From: Planctomycetota bacterium
Lineage (GTDB): Bacteria; Planctomycetota; UBA1135
Direction: 5' to 3'
DNA length: 7,438 nt
Assembly: GCA_029243845.1 (NCBI GenBank)
Contig: JAQWRF010000187.1
Span: 1-7,438 of the forward strand
Numbering within the stretch: the stretch's first letter is position 1; every line of letters begins with the position of its first letter. The notes under the pieces are model-generated. The model saw only the letters and a program-made list of their open reading frames with translations, did no database searches and had not been told where the DNA came from. The position numbers and the translations under genes were made by a program. Shown here piece after piece: positions 6,151 to 7,438 of the stretch.

Positions 6151-7208
6151 AAATCTCTCGGATACTTTTAGTTTTGGGTGCGCTCCTTTGTATTGCGCCG
6201 GCAGTAATTGCCCAGCAATCTGGGATAGCTGATGAAACCGTTATCATTCAAGTTAATGACTACTTAATCACCAAGGCTGACATCATGGATGAGGCGCGCC
6301 GGCTGCTTCATCAAAACCCGCTTATAGCGCAACAAGCCAGTGAAGTCCGGGCTTATACCAATTTGGTGCAGCAAGGCCTATTGCTTCAAGCTGCTGCCAA
6401 ATTAGCGGTCCCGCTTGAGCAGTACTTTGCTCTAGCAGACGAGTTTGTGTTGAAAGAAATAGAGCGCGCCGGCTCCATAAATAACTTCTTGCTAGAAAAA
6501 AACAATGAGTTAGGTGTTCTAGAGATTGAGGAGTTTCGTGATTACATCTATAACAACTACGTTTACACCCACGTGCTGAGAATAGTCGCGGGCAATCAAC
6601 AAACCGCCGGCAAGGGCTTCCGCGTCATACTTGAGCCATCGCCCGAAGAAATTCGCCGTGAATACAAAGAAAACCATGAATACCGAATGTCGCCGGCGAT
6701 TCTCAAGTGGAGTTACCTCAAATTTTACCAGAAAGGCGACAGTGCCCAGGCACACAAAGACATGGTAGACAAGGCATTAACGGACTTAGAGAATGGCGCA
6801 ATCAGCGTGCAGGAATTGATCGATTTGGCTGACGATGCCATTGCCAACACTGGACAGCCAGAAGATACTGCTACCTGGGTTCTCGATTTTGTTTCTAGCG
6901 CGAGCACGGGGGCATACAAAATCGGGCCAAAAAGTAACTTTGGTTCACAGGGCACCGTGTCCTTGGTTGTTATCACTGAGAATACCCTGCCAAAAGAGTA
7001 TCCCTTTGCTGAAGCGCAAAGCATTATTGCTAAGCGACTAATGGACGAAAGAAGGATGAAGGTCATTGACGATTTCTTCGAAGAAACAGCCACGAAAGCC
7101 AATATTTGGGTCACGGACGACATCCCCGGGCTTAAAGATTTTATCTCACAGATGATTGGCCGAGATATCCTTGCCAATACCCCCGGCAAGAACTCCGAAG
7201 AGCTGTAA
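6147..7208 (+). CDS. Secreted SurA/PrsA-like chaperone (parvulin-family relative)
   Basis: A 353-residue exported protein. Residues 1-22 form a signal peptide: MKISR, a hydrophobic core LLVLGALLCIAPAV, and a probable signal peptidase I site VIA/QQ after Ala22. Cys15 does not sit in a lipobox. Residues about 32-150 resemble the SurA/PpiD N-terminal chaperone domain, beginning VNDYLITKADI (36-46) and continuing as long helices. Residues 165-193 (SPEEIRREY..., ILKWSYLKF) are placed like the entry to a parvulin domain, but the usual HIL and GGDLG-type motifs are absent, so isomerase activity is doubtful. The tail 284-321 (PFAEAQSIIAKRLMDERR..., KANIWV) matches the C-terminal helix and strand of this family. 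It probably helps fold envelope or secreted proteins. The GTG start overlaps the mfd stop by four bases (GTGA), without a Shine-Dalgarno sequence, implying coupling to mfd. The family is likely; the exact function is not known. Confidence 0.75.
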   Translation: MKISRILLVLGALLCIAPAVIAQQSGIADETVIIQVNDYLITKADIMDEARRLLHQNPLIAQQASEVRAYTNLVQQGLLLQAAAKLAVPLEQYFALADEFVLKEIERAGSINNFLLEKNNELGVLEIEEFRDYIYNNYVYTHVLRIVAGNQQTAGKGFRVILEPSPEEIRREYKENHEYRMSPAILKWSYLKFYQKGDSAQAHKDMVDKALTDLENGAISVQELIDLADDAIANTGQPEDTATWVLDFVSSASTGAYKIGPKSNFGSQGTVSLVVITENTLPKEYPFAEAQSIIAKRLMDERRMKVIDDFFEETATKANIWVTDDIPGLKDFISQMIGRDILANTPGKNSEEL

Positions 7209-7230
7209 AATACTGCAACTTCTGTGAACC

Positions 7231-7245
7231 GCAACACTTAGTTGC
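7231..7245. other. Short hairpin between the chaperone gene and the last gene
   Basis: GCAAC (7231-7235) pairs with GTTGC (7241-7245) around a five-base loop. A second copy, GCAACT at 7215-7220, could pair instead with AGTTGC at 7240-7245, so two alternative hairpins share one right arm. No T-tract follows, so I do not call it a terminator. It is the only structure I see in the 55-base spacer, and its significance is uncertain. Confidence 0.2.
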
Positions 7246-7263
7246 CCGTTTGCCTTAAGAATC

Positions 7264-7438
7264 ATGAATAAAAGCCACGACGAACTAAATTACGAAGACG
7301 AGTTGCGCCCATGGGAGGTCGAGACTACATTTAACGATGTTTTAGCCCAGCAATTAGCGCACGCTCCGTACTTCATCGCTTCTATAGTCCTGCACTTTTT
7401 GATCGGTCTCATTGTTGCCGGTATTATGGTGCTGACTG
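7264..7438 (+). CDS. Membrane protein of unknown function, N-terminal part (runs off window)
   Basis: Only 58 codons are visible. The first about 32 residues are charged and acidic (MNKSHDELNYEDELRPWEVE), followed by LAHAPYFIASIVLHFLIGLI and a continuing hydrophobic stretch to the edge, which is one strong membrane segment from about residue 34. A charged cytoplasmic N-terminus, then an (A/S)P-aromatic...S...H entry to the membrane helix, recalls the single-pass anchors of large planctomycete proteins with a TonB-like or periplasmic C-terminus, but this is recollection and the informative part is missing. The ATG is the first start codon after the in-frame stop at 7225-7227; no Shine-Dalgarno sequence precedes it. 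It follows the SurA-like gene by 55 bases on the same strand with no terminator between them, so it is probably in the same operon. Confidence 0.65.
   Translation, partial: MNKSHDELNYEDELRPWEVETTFNDVLAQQLAHAPYFIASIVLHFLIGLIVAGIMVLT

Noticed and set aside
6147..6215. Lipoprotein signal around Cys15 of the SurA-like protein
   Set aside because: The residues before the Cys are A-L-L, not a small residue at -1 as a lipobox needs, and a good signal peptidase I site follows at Ala22.
6725..7237. A 170-codon open frame on the - strand opposite the SurA-like gene
   Set aside because: It is antisense to a gene with a signal peptide and family-like N- and C-termini, and its low-complexity Ser/Leu-rich translation shows no motif.
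7231..7250. Intrinsic terminator after the SurA-like gene
   Set aside because: The stem has only five base pairs and no T-run follows, so the next gene is probably read through.
1..7438. tRNA, rRNA, CRISPR array, insertion sequence or riboswitch
   Set aside because: The window is almost entirely coding. The longest gene-free stretches are about 50 bases, with no spaced direct repeats, transposase motifs or tRNA-like folds seen. In particular no room exists for a thiamine (TPP) riboswitch before the thiD-like gene.

Overview
The window is a compact, almost wholly coding piece of a bacterial chromosome with roughly balanced base composition. It carries seven protein genes and no RNA gene, CRISPR array, insertion sequence or phage gene that I can recognise. 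The sequence style of Mfd (a DEEQ helicase box, GHGQM, and an EQSGHINAVGYE segment after the TRG region), the enoyl-ACP reductase ending in a VDCGYN motif, and the near-absence of Shine-Dalgarno sequences suggest the Planctomycetota or another PVC-group lineage. That placement rests on remembered family resemblance, not on a search.

Layout. Bases 2-565 (+) are the 3' end of a dGTPase-like HD-domain nucleotide hydrolase. It converges on, and overlaps by stop codons with, a leftward pair: fabI (enoyl-ACP reductase, 2178-1399) followed without a gap by a thiD-like hydroxymethylpyrimidine (phosphate) kinase (1398-562). A 47-bp AT-rich divergent spacer (2179-2225) separates this pair from a rightward operon: rnc (RNase III, 2226-2942), mfd (transcription-repair coupling factor, annotated from 2989 but probably starting at an ATT codon at 2938), a secreted SurA/PrsA-like chaperone (6147-7208) and the first 58 codons of a membrane protein that runs off the right edge (7264-7438).

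How the genes work together. The rightward genes are tightly packed. The mfd reading frame is open across the rnc stop, the mfd stop overlaps the chaperone start as GTGA, and only 55 bp precede the last gene, so co-transcription and translational coupling are likely. The operon joins RNA processing (RNase III), repair of transcription-blocking lesions (Mfd) and an envelope chaperone with a membrane protein. I see no obvious common pathway. The leftward pair joins fatty-acid elongation with thiamine precursor phosphorylation.

No clearly new defence or biosynthetic system is visible. The points most worth a second look are the probable ATT start of mfd, an Asp-to-Asn change at a metal-ligand position of RNase III, the shortened and divergent ThiD-like kinase, the SurA-like protein without recognisable parvulin catalytic motifs, and the unidentified membrane protein at the right edge.
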